Positions 27,530 through 36,562 of a stretch of 64,000 bases of DNA are shown here, piece after piece. The position numbers and the translations under genes were made by a program. The DNA lies in the NCBI GenBank assembly GCA_022825925.1, contig JAJDVW010000019.1:30282-94281 (forward strand), read 5' to 3'. Each line of letters starts with the position of its first letter. The first letter of the stretch is position 1. The notes below the pieces were generated by a model. The model had not been told where the DNA came from and made no database searches. It worked only from the letters and a program-made list of their open reading frames with translations. Source of the DNA: Pseudomonadales bacterium (lineage in GTDB: Bacteria > Pseudomonadota > Gammaproteobacteria > Pseudomonadales > Azotimanducaceae).

Positions 27530-29215
27530 TTACATGCGTTCGACCGTCTCGATGCCGAGGAGGTCGAGCCCTCGGTGCAGCGTTTCCGCCGTCAGCGCGC
27601 AGAGCTTGAGGCGGCTCTCGCGCAGCCCGCCGGGCGCGTCGAGGACGGGGCACGCCTCGTAGAACCGCATGAAGCGGCTCGCGAGTTCGTAGAGGTACGT
27701 GCAGAGGAGGTGCGGCAGGGCCTCGCTCGCGACCTGCTCCAGGGTCTCCTGGAAGCGCAGCAGCAGCACCGCCAGGCGCCGCTCCTCGGGCTCCACGACG
27801 GCCGGTGCGGCCTCGAGAACGTCGGGCGACACGCCGGCGCGGCGGAAGATGCTCCGGATCCGCGCGTAGGCGTACTGCAGGTAGGGCGCGGTGTTACCGT
27901 CGAAGGAGAGCATCGTGTCCCAGTCGAAGACGTAGTCGCTCGTGCGGTTCTTCGAGAGGTCCGCGTACTTCACCGCGCCGATGCCCACCGCGCGGGCCAC
28001 GCGGTCGGCCTCGGCGCCGGTCAGGTCCGGGTTCTTCTCCGCCACCAGCGCCCGCGCCCGCTGCACGGCCTCGTCGAGCAGGTCGGCGAGCTTCACCACG
28101 CCGCCCGTGCGCGTCTTGAAGGGCCGGCTGTCCTGGCCGAGGATCGCGCCGAAGGGGTGGTGTTCGAGGCTGCAGTCCTCCGCGACGAACCCGGCTTTCC
28201 GCGCCACCGCGAAGAACTGGCGGAAGTGCAGCGACTGCCGCGCGTCGGTGAAGTAGAGCACGCGGTCGGCGCGGTAGTGGTCCGTGCGCAGGCGCGCCGC
28301 CGCGAGGTCCGAGGTGGCGTAGAGGTAGCCCCCGTCGCGCTTCTGCACGATGACCGGTGCCTCGAACCCGTCGAGGAACACGCACTTCGCGCCGTCGGAC
28401 TCGGTGAGGAGGCCCGCCCGGTCCAGGTCCGCGACGACCTTCGGCAGCGCGTCGTTGTAGCGGCTCTCGGCGTCCAGGTCGTCGTCGGTCAGCGTGATCC
28501 CGAGGGTGTCGTACACCGCGCGGCAGTGGGACAGCGAGATGTCGATGAAGCGGCGCCAGTAGCCCCGGACGACCTCGTCCCCGCGCTGCAGGTCGACCAC
28601 CGCGCGACGGGCCCGGTCCGCGAAGTCCGGGTCCGCGTCGAACCGCTTGCGCGCCTCGGCGTAGAAGACCTCCAGGTCCTTCAGCTCCGCGGCGTGCTCC
28701 TGGCGGTCTTCGAGATGTGCGACCAGCATGCCGAACTGCGTGCCCCAGTCGCCGACATGGTTCTGCCGGATCACGTCGTGGCCCAGTGCCTCGAGGATCC
28801 GTGCCATGGCGTCGCCGATCGTGGTGCGCAGGTGGCCGACGTGCATCTCCTTGGCCAGGTTCGGCGAGGAGTAGTCCAGCACGACCCGGTCCGGGCGCCC
28901 CGTGCGCTCGATCTCGACGTTGCCGAGGCGCTCGGACAGGAACGCGCCGGAGAGCGTGATGTTGACGAACCCCGGTCCGGCGACCTCCACCTGCTCGGCG
29001 ATGTCCGGGTCCGCGTCCGTGAACGCCTCGGCGACGTCCGTGGCGAGGGCGCGCGGGTTCGTGCGCAGCCGCTTGGCGGCCGCCATCGCGCCGTTCGCCT
29101 GGTAGTCCCCGAACTCCGGCCGCGCCGCGGGGCGCAGCATCGGCTCGGGATCCGCGACGCCCGCCGCGCGGAACGCGTCCCCGACGCGCCCCGAGAGAAA
29201 CCCCCGCAGGTTCAC
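27530..29215 (-). CDS. argS: arginyl-tRNA synthetase
   Basis: A 561-residue class I synthetase. HIGH box is HVGH in SSPNLAKEMHVGHLRTT. The KMSKS position has the proteobacterial variant PFKTRTGGVVKLADLLDEA. The N-terminal tRNA-recognition domain (FGDYQANGAMAAAKRLRTNP) and the C-terminal anticodon domain ending GLDLLGIETVERM are both complete. The start is a GTG at 29215, five bases after the stop of the cold-shock gene; no ATG fits. It is the last gene of a minus-strand run beginning at yciB. Confidence 0.95.
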   Translation of the reverse strand: MNLRGFLSGRVGDAFRAAGVADPEPMLRPAARPEFGDYQANGAMAAAKRLRTNPRALATDVAEAFTDADPDIAEQVEVAGPGFVNITLSGAFLSERLGNVEIERTGRPDRVVLDYSSPNLAKEMHVGHLRTTIGDAMARILEALGHDVIRQNHVGDWGTQFGMLVAHLEDRQEHAAELKDLEVFYAEARKRFDADPDFADRARRAVVDLQRGDEVVRGYWRRFIDISLSHCRAVYDTLGITLTDDDLDAESRYNDALPKVVADLDRAGLLTESDGAKCVFLDGFEAPVIVQKRDGGYLYATSDLAAARLRTDHYRADRVLYFTDARQSLHFRQFFAVARKAGFVAEDCSLEHHPFGAILGQDSRPFKTRTGGVVKLADLLDEAVQRARALVAEKNPDLTGAEADRVARAVGIGAVKYADLSKNRTSDYVFDWDTMLSFDGNTAPYLQYAYARIRSIFRRAGVSPDVLEAAPAVVEPEERRLAVLLLRFQETLEQVASEALPHLLCTYLYELASRFMRFYEACPVLDAPGGLRESRLKLCALTAETLHRGLDLLGIETVERM

Positions 29216-29220
29216 CGGGT

Positions 29221-29673
29221 TCAGTCGCCGTCGGGCGACACGTCCTCGGCCTGCCAGCCCTTGCTGCGCTCGACCGCGACGAACGTCACGCGCTGGCCGT
29301 CGCGCAGGTTCCCGCGCCGGTCGCCGTCGGAGCGTATCGAGCGGTGATGGACGAATATCTCGTCGCCGTCCTCGCGGATGACGAAGCCGAACCCCTTCGA
29401 GCGGCTGAACCACTTGACCGTGCCGGTCTCCCTGGGTCCGCGGGCCGCCGCCGGGCGCGCCTTCGAACGCGCTGCCCGCGGCGCCCGGGAGCGCGTGCGG
29501 CGCGTGGTCCGGCCGATGCGCATCGCGGCGAGCCCGGACACCAGGCACGCGAGGAACACCACCGCCAGCAGGCCCAGGTAGCTGCCCCCGAGGAGCCACC
29601 GGTTTGCTTCCGCCGCGACCACGGCGAGCAGGGCGGCGATCGCCGCCGCCGTGAGGAACCTTTGCGCGGTCAC
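29221..29673 (-). CDS. membrane-anchored cold-shock-domain protein
   Basis: A 150-residue protein with two hydrophobic helices (FLTAAAIAALLAVVAAEAN; LGLLAVVFLACLVSGLAAM), an Arg/Ala-rich basic linker, and a C-terminal cold-shock domain. The domain has RNP1-like KGFGFV and RNP2-like IFVHHRS after TGTVKWFSRS. Free CspA proteins are soluble, so this arrangement should tether a nucleic-acid chaperone to the inner membrane. The GTG start overlaps the ppiA stop and argS follows five bases later, so it is translationally embedded in the operon. Confidence 0.8.
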   Translation of the reverse strand: MTAQRFLTAAAIAALLAVVAAEANRWLLGGSYLGLLAVVFLACLVSGLAAMRIGRTTRRTRSRAPRAARSKARPAAARGPRETGTVKWFSRSKGFGFVIREDGDEIFVHHRSIRSDGDRRGNLRDGQRVTFVAVERSKGWQAEDVSPDGD

Positions 29674-30227
29674 GGCCGCCGGTACGCCTTCGTGATGACG
29701 ACCGGCTCGACGGGCACGTCCCGCATGCCCATCCTGGCGCCCGTCTTCGTGCGCTCGATCTCGTGCGCCGCGTCCATGCCTTCGATGACGCGCCCGAAAA
29801 CCGTGTAGCCGGGCCGCCCGGGCCGGTAGTTGAGACTGTCGTTGTCGCTCATGTTGATGTAGAACTGCGCGCCCGCCGAGTCCGGGTCCGACGTGCGCGC
29901 CATCGAGAGCGTGTAGCGGTCGTTCGCGACGCGGTTGCTCGACTCGTTCTCGACGGTGCGGGGCGCCTCGCGGTACTCCATGTCCGCCGTGTGGCCGCCG
30001 GCCTGGATGACGAAGCCCTCGATGACCCGGTGGAAGATCAGGCCGTCGTAGAAGCTCGAGTCGACCAGGTCGAGGAAGTTCGCCACGGTCTTGGGGGACT
30101 TGTCCTCGAAGAGCTCGACGGCGAGGTCCCCCATGCTGGTCTCCAGGACGACGACCGGATTGTCGGCCATCGCCGTGGCGGACAGCAGTCCGGCGACGAG
30201 TCCGAGGTGACGGGGTGCGTGTTTCAT
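29670..30227 (-). CDS. ppiA: periplasmic peptidyl-prolyl cis-trans isomerase (cyclophilin)
   Basis: A 185-residue cyclophilin that speeds prolyl isomerisation during periplasmic folding. After a signal peptide (HLGLVAGLLSATAMA) come VVLETSMGDLAVELFEDKSPKT, the catalytic FHRVIEGFVIQAGG with its Arg, and AGAQFYINMSDN plus YTVFGRVIEGMD. A good ribosome site (aaggagaa) precedes the ATG. The start overlaps the pdxJ stop and the end overlaps the cold-shock gene start, so the three are tightly coupled. Confidence 0.92.
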   Translation of the reverse strand: MKHAPRHLGLVAGLLSATAMADNPVVVLETSMGDLAVELFEDKSPKTVANFLDLVDSSFYDGLIFHRVIEGFVIQAGGHTADMEYREAPRTVENESSNRVANDRYTLSMARTSDPDSAGAQFYINMSDNDSLNYRPGRPGYTVFGRVIEGMDAAHEIERTKTGARMGMRDVPVEPVVITKAYRRP

Positions 30228-31021
30228 TCCCTGTTCTCCTTGCTGATTCCCTGTGCGATCGCATCGAGGTACCTGCCGACCGCCGCCGACAGACCCCATT
30301 CCAGCGCGTCCGCCGTGAGGGCGTGACCGATCGACACTTCCGCGATCCCGCCCATGGCCACGAAGCGCGCCAGGTTGTCCAGGTTGAGGTCGTGCCCGGC
30401 ATTGACCCCAAGGCCGAGTTCGCCGGCGTATCGCGCGGCTTCGCGGTAGACCCGGCGGCTCTCCTCCGCGTCCCTGCCCTCGGGCCCGCACCGCTCGACG
30501 ATCTCGGCGTACGGGCCCGTGTAGAGTTCGATCCGGTCGGCGCCGCAGCCGGCCGCACCGCCGATCTGTTCCCGGACGGGGTCCACGAAGAGACTCACCC
30601 GGGCGCCCCAGCCCCGGTAGCGGGCGACCACCGCGGCCATCCGGTCCGCGTCCTCCCGGTCCGAGAGGTCCCATCCGTGGTCGGACGTCAGTTGGCCGTC
30701 CGCGTCCGGCACCAGCGTCGCTTGGTGCGGACGCGCGGACTCGATCAGGCTGTCGAAGCCAGGATACCCGTTGTCGCGCGGCCCCGCGTAGGGATTGCCC
30801 TCGATGTTGAACTCGATCTCAGGATGGCCGCGGAGCACGTCCGCAAGCTCCGCGACGTCGTCCGGGCGGATGTGGCGCTGGTCGGGACGGGGATGCGCCG
30901 TGACGCCCTGGGCGCCCGCGGCGATGACGGTGCGGGCCGCGTCCACCACGGACGGCCGCGCCCCTGCGCGCGCGTTGCGCAGCCAGGCGACCTTGTTGAG
31001 GTTGACCGAGAGCGCCGTCAC
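30224..31021 (-). CDS. pdxJ: pyridoxine 5'-phosphate synthase PdxJ
   Basis: A 265-residue TIM-barrel enzyme condensing 1-deoxyxylulose 5-phosphate with aminoacetone phosphate to form PNP. Signatures are VNLNKVAWLRNARAG, GAQGVTAHPRPDQRHI, FNIEGNP, ATLVPDADGQLTSDHGWDL and VNAGHDLNLDNL. The GTG at 31021 gives the standard N-terminus and overlaps the stop of the SH3 gene. The sequence has the Asp-Asn-Leu-Asp-type C-terminal phosphate site intact, so it should be functional. Placement next to recO or era, common elsewhere, is not seen here. Confidence 0.93.
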   Translation of the reverse strand: MTALSVNLNKVAWLRNARAGARPSVVDAARTVIAAGAQGVTAHPRPDQRHIRPDDVAELADVLRGHPEIEFNIEGNPYAGPRDNGYPGFDSLIESARPHQATLVPDADGQLTSDHGWDLSDREDADRMAAVVARYRGWGARVSLFVDPVREQIGGAAGCGADRIELYTGPYAEIVERCGPEGRDAEESRRVYREAARYAGELGLGVNAGHDLNLDNLARFVAMGGIAEVSIGHALTADALEWGLSAAVGRYLDAIAQGISKENRE

Positions 31022-31692
31022 GCCCAGGAATTGCGTCGCGGACGGGACTTGATGGCGACTCCGAGCATCAGCCCGACGAGCACCAGGCTCCCGCCGATCA
31101 GCATCCACTGCCGCTCCACGTGCTGCTCCAGGCTGTCGCGCTGGGCGAGCAGGTCGTCCACCTCGGCGCGCAGGTTGGTGTTGAGCTGCACGAGGTCCCG
31201 GTTGCTCTCGAAGAGTCCGAGTCCCTCCTCGGAGGTGGCCCGGACGCTCTCCAGTTCCTGCTCGAGTCCCGCGTAGGCGCGCTGGAGGTCGGCGTGGGCC
31301 CGCTCGGTCTCCCGTGCGTTGGCCAGGGCCGCCGCGGCGTCGTCGCCCGCCAGCAGTCCCTCGAGTTCCGCGATCCGCTCCTCGGCGTCGGCCAACTGCA
31401 TCCGCGCGATCGGCTCGCCCACGAGGTACTGATTTGGCAGCCAGCCTTCGTTGCCGCTCGGCAGGCGCACGTGGGTGAAGCCCGCGTCCTCGTCCACCTC
31501 CAGCGCCTCGACGACCGTGCCGGTGGGGAGGCCCCAGTGCAGGATGCGGTGCTCTCCGGACGGGCCGCTGCGCAGCGGCACGCGGTACTCGTCCGAGATG
31601 TACATCGTCGTCTGCGCAACCGCCGAAAGCCCGGGCGCGACCAGGGCGGCGCAGGCGAGGGCGCACGCGAACCGCGTCAGGCGTCCGTTCAC
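31018..31692 (-). CDS. SH3-domain, TIGR04211/YgiM-like membrane protein
   Basis: A 224-residue exported protein: signal peptide (FACALACAALVAPGLSAVA), a bacterial SH3 domain (YISDEYRVPLRSGPSGEHRI...EGWLPNQYLVGEPIA), a long coiled coil of about 100 residues, and one C-terminal membrane helix (WMLIGGSLVLVGLMLGVAI) with a basic tail. The order matches YgiM-like proteins, whose role at the envelope is not established. It sits between yciB and pdxJ with 4-base overlaps on both sides. Confidence 0.85.
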   Translation of the reverse strand: MNGRLTRFACALACAALVAPGLSAVAQTTMYISDEYRVPLRSGPSGEHRILHWGLPTGTVVEALEVDEDAGFTHVRLPSGNEGWLPNQYLVGEPIARMQLADAEERIAELEGLLAGDDAAAALANARETERAHADLQRAYAGLEQELESVRATSEEGLGLFESNRDLVQLNTNLRAEVDDLLAQRDSLEQHVERQWMLIGGSLVLVGLMLGVAIKSRPRRNSWA

Positions 31693-32264
31693 TGGCGCTC
31701 GGCTCCCTCAAGCGCCTCTTCTTCAGGCAAGTCCTCGGGCAACTGGCCGCTGGCGGCCAGGTATCCGACGCTGCCCACCGTGAGGACGACGGGGATCGCG
31801 AACGCGGACACGAGCTTGTACGTGACCCAGGCCTGCTCGCTGAACCCGTAGGCCACCGCCAGGTTGGCTCCGCCCGCGGCCAGCATGGCGACGCCCCAGC
31901 CCCAGGTCAGGCGCGCCCAGGCCCGGTCGGCCAGCACGAGCACGCCTCCGAGCGCCTTCTGGATGTGGTCGCCGGTACCGACGTAACGGCTGCCGACGAT
32001 CACGCCGGCCATGATCCAGTAGACGATGGTCGGCTTCCACTGGATGAAGGTCTTGTTCTGGAAGAGGAGCGTCAGCGCGCCGGACACCAGGGCGACCCAG
32101 ATCACCACCCACATCTGCCGGCTGATCGGCCAGCCCCTCCACTTGAAGACGGCCAGTTGCACGACCGCGCTCCCCATCAGGGCCGCGGTCGCCACGAAGA
32201 TGTCCGTGAACACGTAGACCCCGACGAACGCCAGGACGGGGAGGAAATCGACCAACTGCTTCAT
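31689..32264 (-). CDS. yciB: inner membrane-spanning protein YciB (septation protein A)
   Basis: A 191-residue polytopic protein with about five membrane helices, starting MKQLVDFLPVLAFVGVYV, the conserved family opening. FKWRGWPISRQMW, FQNKTFIQWKPTIVYW and YGFSEQAWVTYKLVSAF are recognisable. YciB proteins are linked to cell-envelope synthesis and septation. It is the first gene of the minus-strand operon down to argS and diverges from yciO with only 21 bases between start codons. Confidence 0.93.
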   Translation of the reverse strand: MKQLVDFLPVLAFVGVYVFTDIFVATAALMGSAVVQLAVFKWRGWPISRQMWVVIWVALVSGALTLLFQNKTFIQWKPTIVYWIMAGVIVGSRYVGTGDHIQKALGGVLVLADRAWARLTWGWGVAMLAAGGANLAVAYGFSEQAWVTYKLVSAFAIPVVLTVGSVGYLAASGQLPEDLPEEEALEGAERQ

Positions 32265-32285
32265 ATTTCACGGATAATAGCTCCT

Positions 32286-32897
32286 ATGAGCCAATTCTTC
32301 AGCGTCCATCCCACCCATCCCCAGGCACGGCTCCTGGCCCGCGCGGCCGAGATCGCCAAGGGCGGGGGCGTCATCGTGTACCCCACGGATTCGACGTACG
32401 CGCTGGGGTGCCACATCGGCGACAAGGCGGCGCTGGACCGGATCCGGGACATCCGCGGGCTGCATCCCCGGCACCACTTCACGCTCCTGTGCCGGGACCT
32501 GTCCGAGCTCGCGGCCTACGCCATGGTCGACAACACCAGCTACCGCATCCTCAAGCACTACACGCCGGGACCCATCACCTTCATCCTGAAGGCGACGCGG
32601 GAAGTGCCGCGGCGGCTGATGAGCCGGCGCCGGACGATCGGGCTGCGCGTGCCGGACAGTCCCGTCAGCCACGGCCTCCTCGCGCAGCTCGAGGAGCCGA
32701 TGATGTCCACGACGCTGATGCTGCCGGGCGACGAGTACCCGATGACCGAGGCGCCGGACATCCGCGACCGGCTCGAGGGTGTCGTGGACCTCATCGTCGA
32801 CGGCGGACCCTGCCTGCGGGAGCTGACCACGGTCGTCGATCTCACCGACAGCCTGCCCCGGGTCACGCGGGCCGGGCTCGGCGACTTCGAGCTATAA
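32286..32897 (+). CDS. YciO-type YrdC/Sua5 family protein
   Basis: A 203-residue YrdC-fold protein. The start MSQFFSVHPTHPQARL and the motifs VIVYPTDSTYALGCHIGDK, HHFTLLCRDLSELAAYA and GPITFILKATREVPRR are those of the YciO branch rather than TsaC. In E. coli YciO has at most weak threonylcarbamoyl-AMP synthase activity and its cell role is unclear. The dedicated TsaC of this organism is at 627-1235. Regulatory space toward yciB is only 21 bases, with gataat near 32270 as a possible -10. Confidence 0.85.
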   Translation: MSQFFSVHPTHPQARLLARAAEIAKGGGVIVYPTDSTYALGCHIGDKAALDRIRDIRGLHPRHHFTLLCRDLSELAAYAMVDNTSYRILKHYTPGPITFILKATREVPRRLMSRRRTIGLRVPDSPVSHGLLAQLEEPMMSTTLMLPGDEYPMTEAPDIRDRLEGVVDLIVDGGPCLRELTTVVDLTDSLPRVTRAGLGDFEL

Positions 32898-32898
32898 T
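32893..32898 (+). promoter_or_regulatory. perfect -10 element before trpS
   Basis: TATAAT at 32893-32898 overlaps the yciO stop codon and lies 32 bases before the trpS TTG. No good -35 is visible at the expected distance, so strength is uncertain. It would allow the trpS-scpA-scpB-rluB run to be transcribed independently of yciO. Confidence 0.4.
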
Positions 32899-32930
32899 CG
32901 CCGCCGCGTGTTCACGACCACCCCGTTCAC

Positions 32931-34145
32931 TTGAGCAGCACCGACTCGGACCGGCGGGTCGTATCCGGAATGCGGCCCACCGGCCGCATGCACATCGGCC
33001 ACTACCACGGCGCACTCAAGAACTGGGTGCGGTTGCAGCACGAGTACGAGTGCCTCTTCTTCGTGGCCGACTGGCACGCGCTCACGACGCACTACCAGGA
33101 ACCGGGCGTCATCGAGCAGCACGCGATCGACATGGTCGTGGACTGGCTCGCGGCCGGCATCAGCCCCGGCGCGTCGACCATCTTCGTGCAGAGCCGGGTG
33201 CCGGAACACGCGGAACTGCACCTGCTGCTGTCGATGATCACGCCGGTGAGCTGGCTCGAGCGCGTGCCGACCTACAAGGAGCAGCAGCAGAAGCTCAAGG
33301 ACAGGGACCTCTCGACCTACGGTTTCCTGGGCTATCCCGTCCTGCAGGCGGCGGACGTGCTGATCTACCGGGCCGGCAAGGTCCCGGTGGGCGCGGATCA
33401 GGTGCCCAACATCGAGCTCATGCGCGAGATCGCGCGCCGGTTCAACCACATCTACGGCCGCGAGCCGCGCTTCGAGGAACATGCCAGGGCGGCGGTGCGC
33501 AAGATGGGCCGCAAGGCCTCGCGGCTGTACCAGTCGGCGCGGCGCGACTACCTTGAGCGCGGCGACCGCGAGGCCCTCGAACGCGCCCGCGCCCTGTTGT
33601 CCGAACAGCAGAACCTCTCGATCGGCGACCGGGAGCGGCTGTTCGGATACCTCGAGGGCGGCGGCCGCATCGTGCTGGCCGAGACCCAGGCGCTCCTGAC
33701 GGAGACGTCGGTCCTCCCGGGACTGAACGGCGACAAGATGTCGAAGTCCTACGGCAACGACATCGCCATGCGCGAGGATCCGGAGGTCGTCGAACAGAAG
33801 ATCCGGACGATGCCGACCGATCCGGCGCGCGTCCGCCGGAGCGACCCCGGCGATCCGGACAACTGCCCGGTGTTCGCCCTGCACGAGGCCCTTTCGTCGG
33901 AGTCCGTCTGCGCCTGGGCCGCCGAGAACTGCCGCTCCGCCGGCATCGGCTGCATCGACTGCAAGGGACCGCTCATCGACACCATCGTCGCGGAGCAGGT
34001 CCAGTTTCGCGAACGCGCGGCGCAGTTCGAGGAGAACCCGGACCTCGTGCGCACCATCATCGTCGAGGGGTCCGAGGCGGCCCGCGACATCGCGCGGGAG
34101 ACGATGGAGGAGGTGCGGGCCGCCGTGGGCGTCACCCACCGATGA
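32931..34145 (+). CDS. trpS: tryptophanyl-tRNA synthetase
   Basis: A 404-residue class I synthetase; HIGH box HIGH in GMRPTGRMHIGHYHGALKNW and KMSKS in GDKMSKSYGN are intact. It belongs to the longer TrpS form with an insert before the KMSKS loop (ERGDREALERARALLSEQQ). The start is a TTG at 32931, which gives the expected N-terminus just ahead of the HIGH box; no ATG is suitably placed. Its stop overlaps the scpA ATG. The trpS-scpA-scpB-rluB order is a familiar gammaproteobacterial arrangement. Confidence 0.93.
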   Translation: MSSTDSDRRVVSGMRPTGRMHIGHYHGALKNWVRLQHEYECLFFVADWHALTTHYQEPGVIEQHAIDMVVDWLAAGISPGASTIFVQSRVPEHAELHLLLSMITPVSWLERVPTYKEQQQKLKDRDLSTYGFLGYPVLQAADVLIYRAGKVPVGADQVPNIELMREIARRFNHIYGREPRFEEHARAAVRKMGRKASRLYQSARRDYLERGDREALERARALLSEQQNLSIGDRERLFGYLEGGGRIVLAETQALLTETSVLPGLNGDKMSKSYGNDIAMREDPEVVEQKIRTMPTDPARVRRSDPGDPDNCPVFALHEALSSESVCAWAAENCRSAGIGCIDCKGPLIDTIVAEQVQFRERAAQFEENPDLVRTIIVEGSEAARDIARETMEEVRAAVGVTHR

Positions 34146-34981
34146 GCGACGACGAGGACCGCGTCACGCGGCTCGACGCCGAGCGCCGGAGGCGTCGCGG
34201 CGCCTCGGTGGTCGCCATCGTGGGGGAACGGGTGGTCGACGAGCTGCCGACGGACCTCTACATCCCCCCGGACGCCCTCGAAGTCATCCTCGAGACCTTC
34301 GAGGGCCCCCTCGACCTGCTGCTCTACCTGATCCGGCGCCAGAACCTCGACATCCTCGAAGTGCGGGTCGCCGAGATCACCGAGCAGTACATGCGCTACA
34401 TCGAGCTGATGTCCGCGCTCCGGCTGACGCTGGCGGGGGAGTACCTCGCGATGGCGGCGACCCTGGCGGAGATCAAGTCGCGGCTGCTCCTCCCGCGTCC
34501 GGCCGCGGAAGACGACGAGGAGGGCGATCCGCGCGCGGAGCTGATCCGGCGCCTGCAGGAGTACGAGCGCATCCGGGACGCCGCGGAGCGGCTCGCCGAC
34601 CTGCCGCGCCTGGAACGCGACGTCTTTCCGGGCGGGGCGGAGCCGCCCCGGCTCGTGAACGCGCACCCACCGCCCGCGGTCGAACTCAAGGAACTGATGC
34701 TCGCGATGGCGGACGTGCTCCACCGCGCCAGTCTCAACCGGCACCACGAGGTCCGGTTCGAGGCGCTCTCGGTGCGCGAGCGCATGACCGCCATGCTGGC
34801 GCGGGTGAACGCCGCCAGCCGGTTCCTGCCGCTCGAGGAGTTCTTCTCCCCGCAGGAGGGGAAGCACGGCATCATCGTGAGCTTCCTCGCGCTGCTCGAA
34901 CTCCACCGCGAAGGGCTGATCGACCTCGTGCAGCACCGGGCCTTCGCGCCGATCTACCTGCGCGCCGCCGGAGGTTCGTGA
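34142..34981 (+). CDS. scpA: segregation and condensation protein A
   Basis: A 279-residue ScpA (kleisin), the bridge between SMC heads in chromosome condensation. The core motif FEGPLDLLLYLIRRQNLDILEV and LTLAGEYLAMAATLAEIKSRLLLP are clear. The C-terminal winged helix (FLALLELHREGLIDLVQHRAFAPIYL) would bind the SMC cap. An N-terminal basic extension (LDAERRRRRGAS) precedes the domain. It is coupled to trpS and scpB by overlapping codons. Confidence 0.93.
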   Translation: MSDDEDRVTRLDAERRRRRGASVVAIVGERVVDELPTDLYIPPDALEVILETFEGPLDLLLYLIRRQNLDILEVRVAEITEQYMRYIELMSALRLTLAGEYLAMAATLAEIKSRLLLPRPAAEDDEEGDPRAELIRRLQEYERIRDAAERLADLPRLERDVFPGGAEPPRLVNAHPPPAVELKELMLAMADVLHRASLNRHHEVRFEALSVRERMTAMLARVNAASRFLPLEEFFSPQEGKHGIIVSFLALLELHREGLIDLVQHRAFAPIYLRAAGGS

Positions 34982-35673
34982 TGCTCGAGCAGACCGACAT
35001 TCGCCGCATCGTCGAGGCAGCCCTGCTGGCTTCCCCCGAGCCGGTTTCGGTCCAGCGCCTGCTGCGGCTGTTCGCGCCGGGCGAGCTGCCGGAAGGCAAC
35101 CCGCGCCAAGCCGTGAAGAGCGCGCTCGCGGAGATCGAGTACGACCTCGACGGTCGCGGTTATCGGCTCAAGCAGGTCGCGAGCGGCTACCGCTTCCAGG
35201 TGCGCCAGGACCTGAGCCCCTGGATCAGCCGCCTCTGGGAGGAGAAACCGCCCCGGTACTCGCGGGCGCTCCTCGAGACCCTCGCGCTCATCGCCTATCG
35301 CCAGCCCGTGACCCGCGGCGACATCGAGGATGTGCGGGGCGTGTCCGTCAGCCCGAACATCATGCGCACCCTGCTCGAGCGCGGCTGGATCCGTTCGGTC
35401 GGCCAACGCGAGGTGCCCGGACGCCCGGCCCTCTACGGCACCACCAATACCTTCCTCGACTACTTCGACCTCGCCAACCTCGACGAGTTGCCGCCGCTTG
35501 CGGAGATACGCGCGTTGATCACGCCGGCGGAGGACGACGACGGCGAGGACGCCGCGGTGTCGATGACGGAGGAGATCGCCGAGGACGTGGGGGCGACCGC
35601 CGGAACGGACCCCGGGGAAGACGGGGACAGCGGGCTCGAGAACGTCGTCCCGCTGCCCACGGTGGACCGCTGA
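34981..35673 (+). CDS. scpB: segregation and condensation protein B
   Basis: A 230-residue ScpB with tandem winged helices: IRRIVEAALLASPEPVSVQRL, then PRYSRALLETLALIAYRQPVTRGDIE and the conserved TLLERGWIRSVGQREVPGRPALYGTT. It forms the ScpA-ScpB subcomplex that regulates SMC. The tail after residue 180 is acidic and low in complexity. ATG 34981 overlaps the scpA stop; a GTG three bases earlier is an alternative start. Confidence 0.93.
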   Translation: MLEQTDIRRIVEAALLASPEPVSVQRLLRLFAPGELPEGNPRQAVKSALAEIEYDLDGRGYRLKQVASGYRFQVRQDLSPWISRLWEEKPPRYSRALLETLALIAYRQPVTRGDIEDVRGVSVSPNIMRTLLERGWIRSVGQREVPGRPALYGTTNTFLDYFDLANLDELPPLAEIRALITPAEDDDGEDAAVSMTEEIAEDVGATAGTDPGEDGDSGLENVVPLPTVDR

Positions 35674-35743
35674 GCCGTCGCGCGCCCTCACGGTCGCGTT
35701 GGAAGTTCCGCTGCGCGAAGCTTCTACGGGACAAGCCCTGGCG

Positions 35744-36562
35744 ATGACCGGCATGTCGGAGAAACTGCACAAGGCGCTCGCCGAACGGGGTCTCGGCTCC
35801 CGGCGGGAAATGGAACGCTGGATTCTCGCCGGACGGGTCCGCGTCAACGGGAGCACCGCGACCGTCGGCCATCGGGTCGAGCCCGAGGACCGGATAGAGG
35901 TCGACGGCCGCCGGCTGAAGGCGCGGCCGGCCCCGCGTCCGCGCGTCCTGGTCCTGAACAAGACCGAGGGCACGATCTGTTCGCGGCGCGATCCGGAAGG
36001 ACGTACCACGGTGTTCGACGCCCTGCCGGCGACCCACCGCGGCCGCTGGATGACGGTGGGACGCCTGGACGTCAACAGTTCCGGGTTGCTCCTGTTCACC
36101 AACGACGGCGCCCTCGCGCACCGGCTGACGCATCCGTCCACCGGCCTCGACCGCGAGTACGCGGTACGCGTGGACGGCCTCCTCGGCGACGACGCCGTCG
36201 AGCGGCTGATGTCCGGCATCGAGGTGGACGGCGAGATCCAGCGGTTCTCGGACGTCCGCTACTACGACGGCAAGGGATCCAACCACTGGTACCACGTCGT
36301 GCTGATGGAGGGCCGGAACCGCGAAGTGCGCAAGCTCTTCGAGCAGGCCGGCCGCCGCGTCAGCCGTCTGAAGCGCGTGCGCTTCGGACCGGTCGTGCTG
36401 CCGTCCTGGCTCCGGCGCGGCCAGGCCGCGGAGCTGGGGTCGGCGGACCTCACGGCGCTCTATCGGCTGTTGCGACTGCCCTACGCGCCGCCGCCGCGCG
36501 CTCGCGGCGACGTACGCAAACCACGCTCGCTGCTGATCCCATATCCGGAACTGCCGCCGTGA
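35744..36562 (+). CDS. rluB: 23S rRNA pseudouridine synthase B
   Basis: A 272-residue enzyme making a pseudouridine in the 23S rRNA peptidyl-transferase region. An N-terminal S4 RNA-binding domain (KLHKALAERGLGSRREMERWI...VRVNG) leads to the RluB/RsuA catalytic core GRLDVNSSGLLLFTNDG with its Asp, plus EGRNREVRKLFEQAG. ATG 35744 is used; a TTG at 35699 would add 15 unneeded residues and ATG 35753 is also possible. Its stop overlaps the next gene by four bases. Confidence 0.92.
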   Translation: MTGMSEKLHKALAERGLGSRREMERWILAGRVRVNGSTATVGHRVEPEDRIEVDGRRLKARPAPRPRVLVLNKTEGTICSRRDPEGRTTVFDALPATHRGRWMTVGRLDVNSSGLLLFTNDGALAHRLTHPSTGLDREYAVRVDGLLGDDAVERLMSGIEVDGEIQRFSDVRYYDGKGSNHWYHVVLMEGRNREVRKLFEQAGRRVSRLKRVRFGPVVLPSWLRRGQAAELGSADLTALYRLLRLPYAPPPRARGDVRKPRSLLIPYPELPP

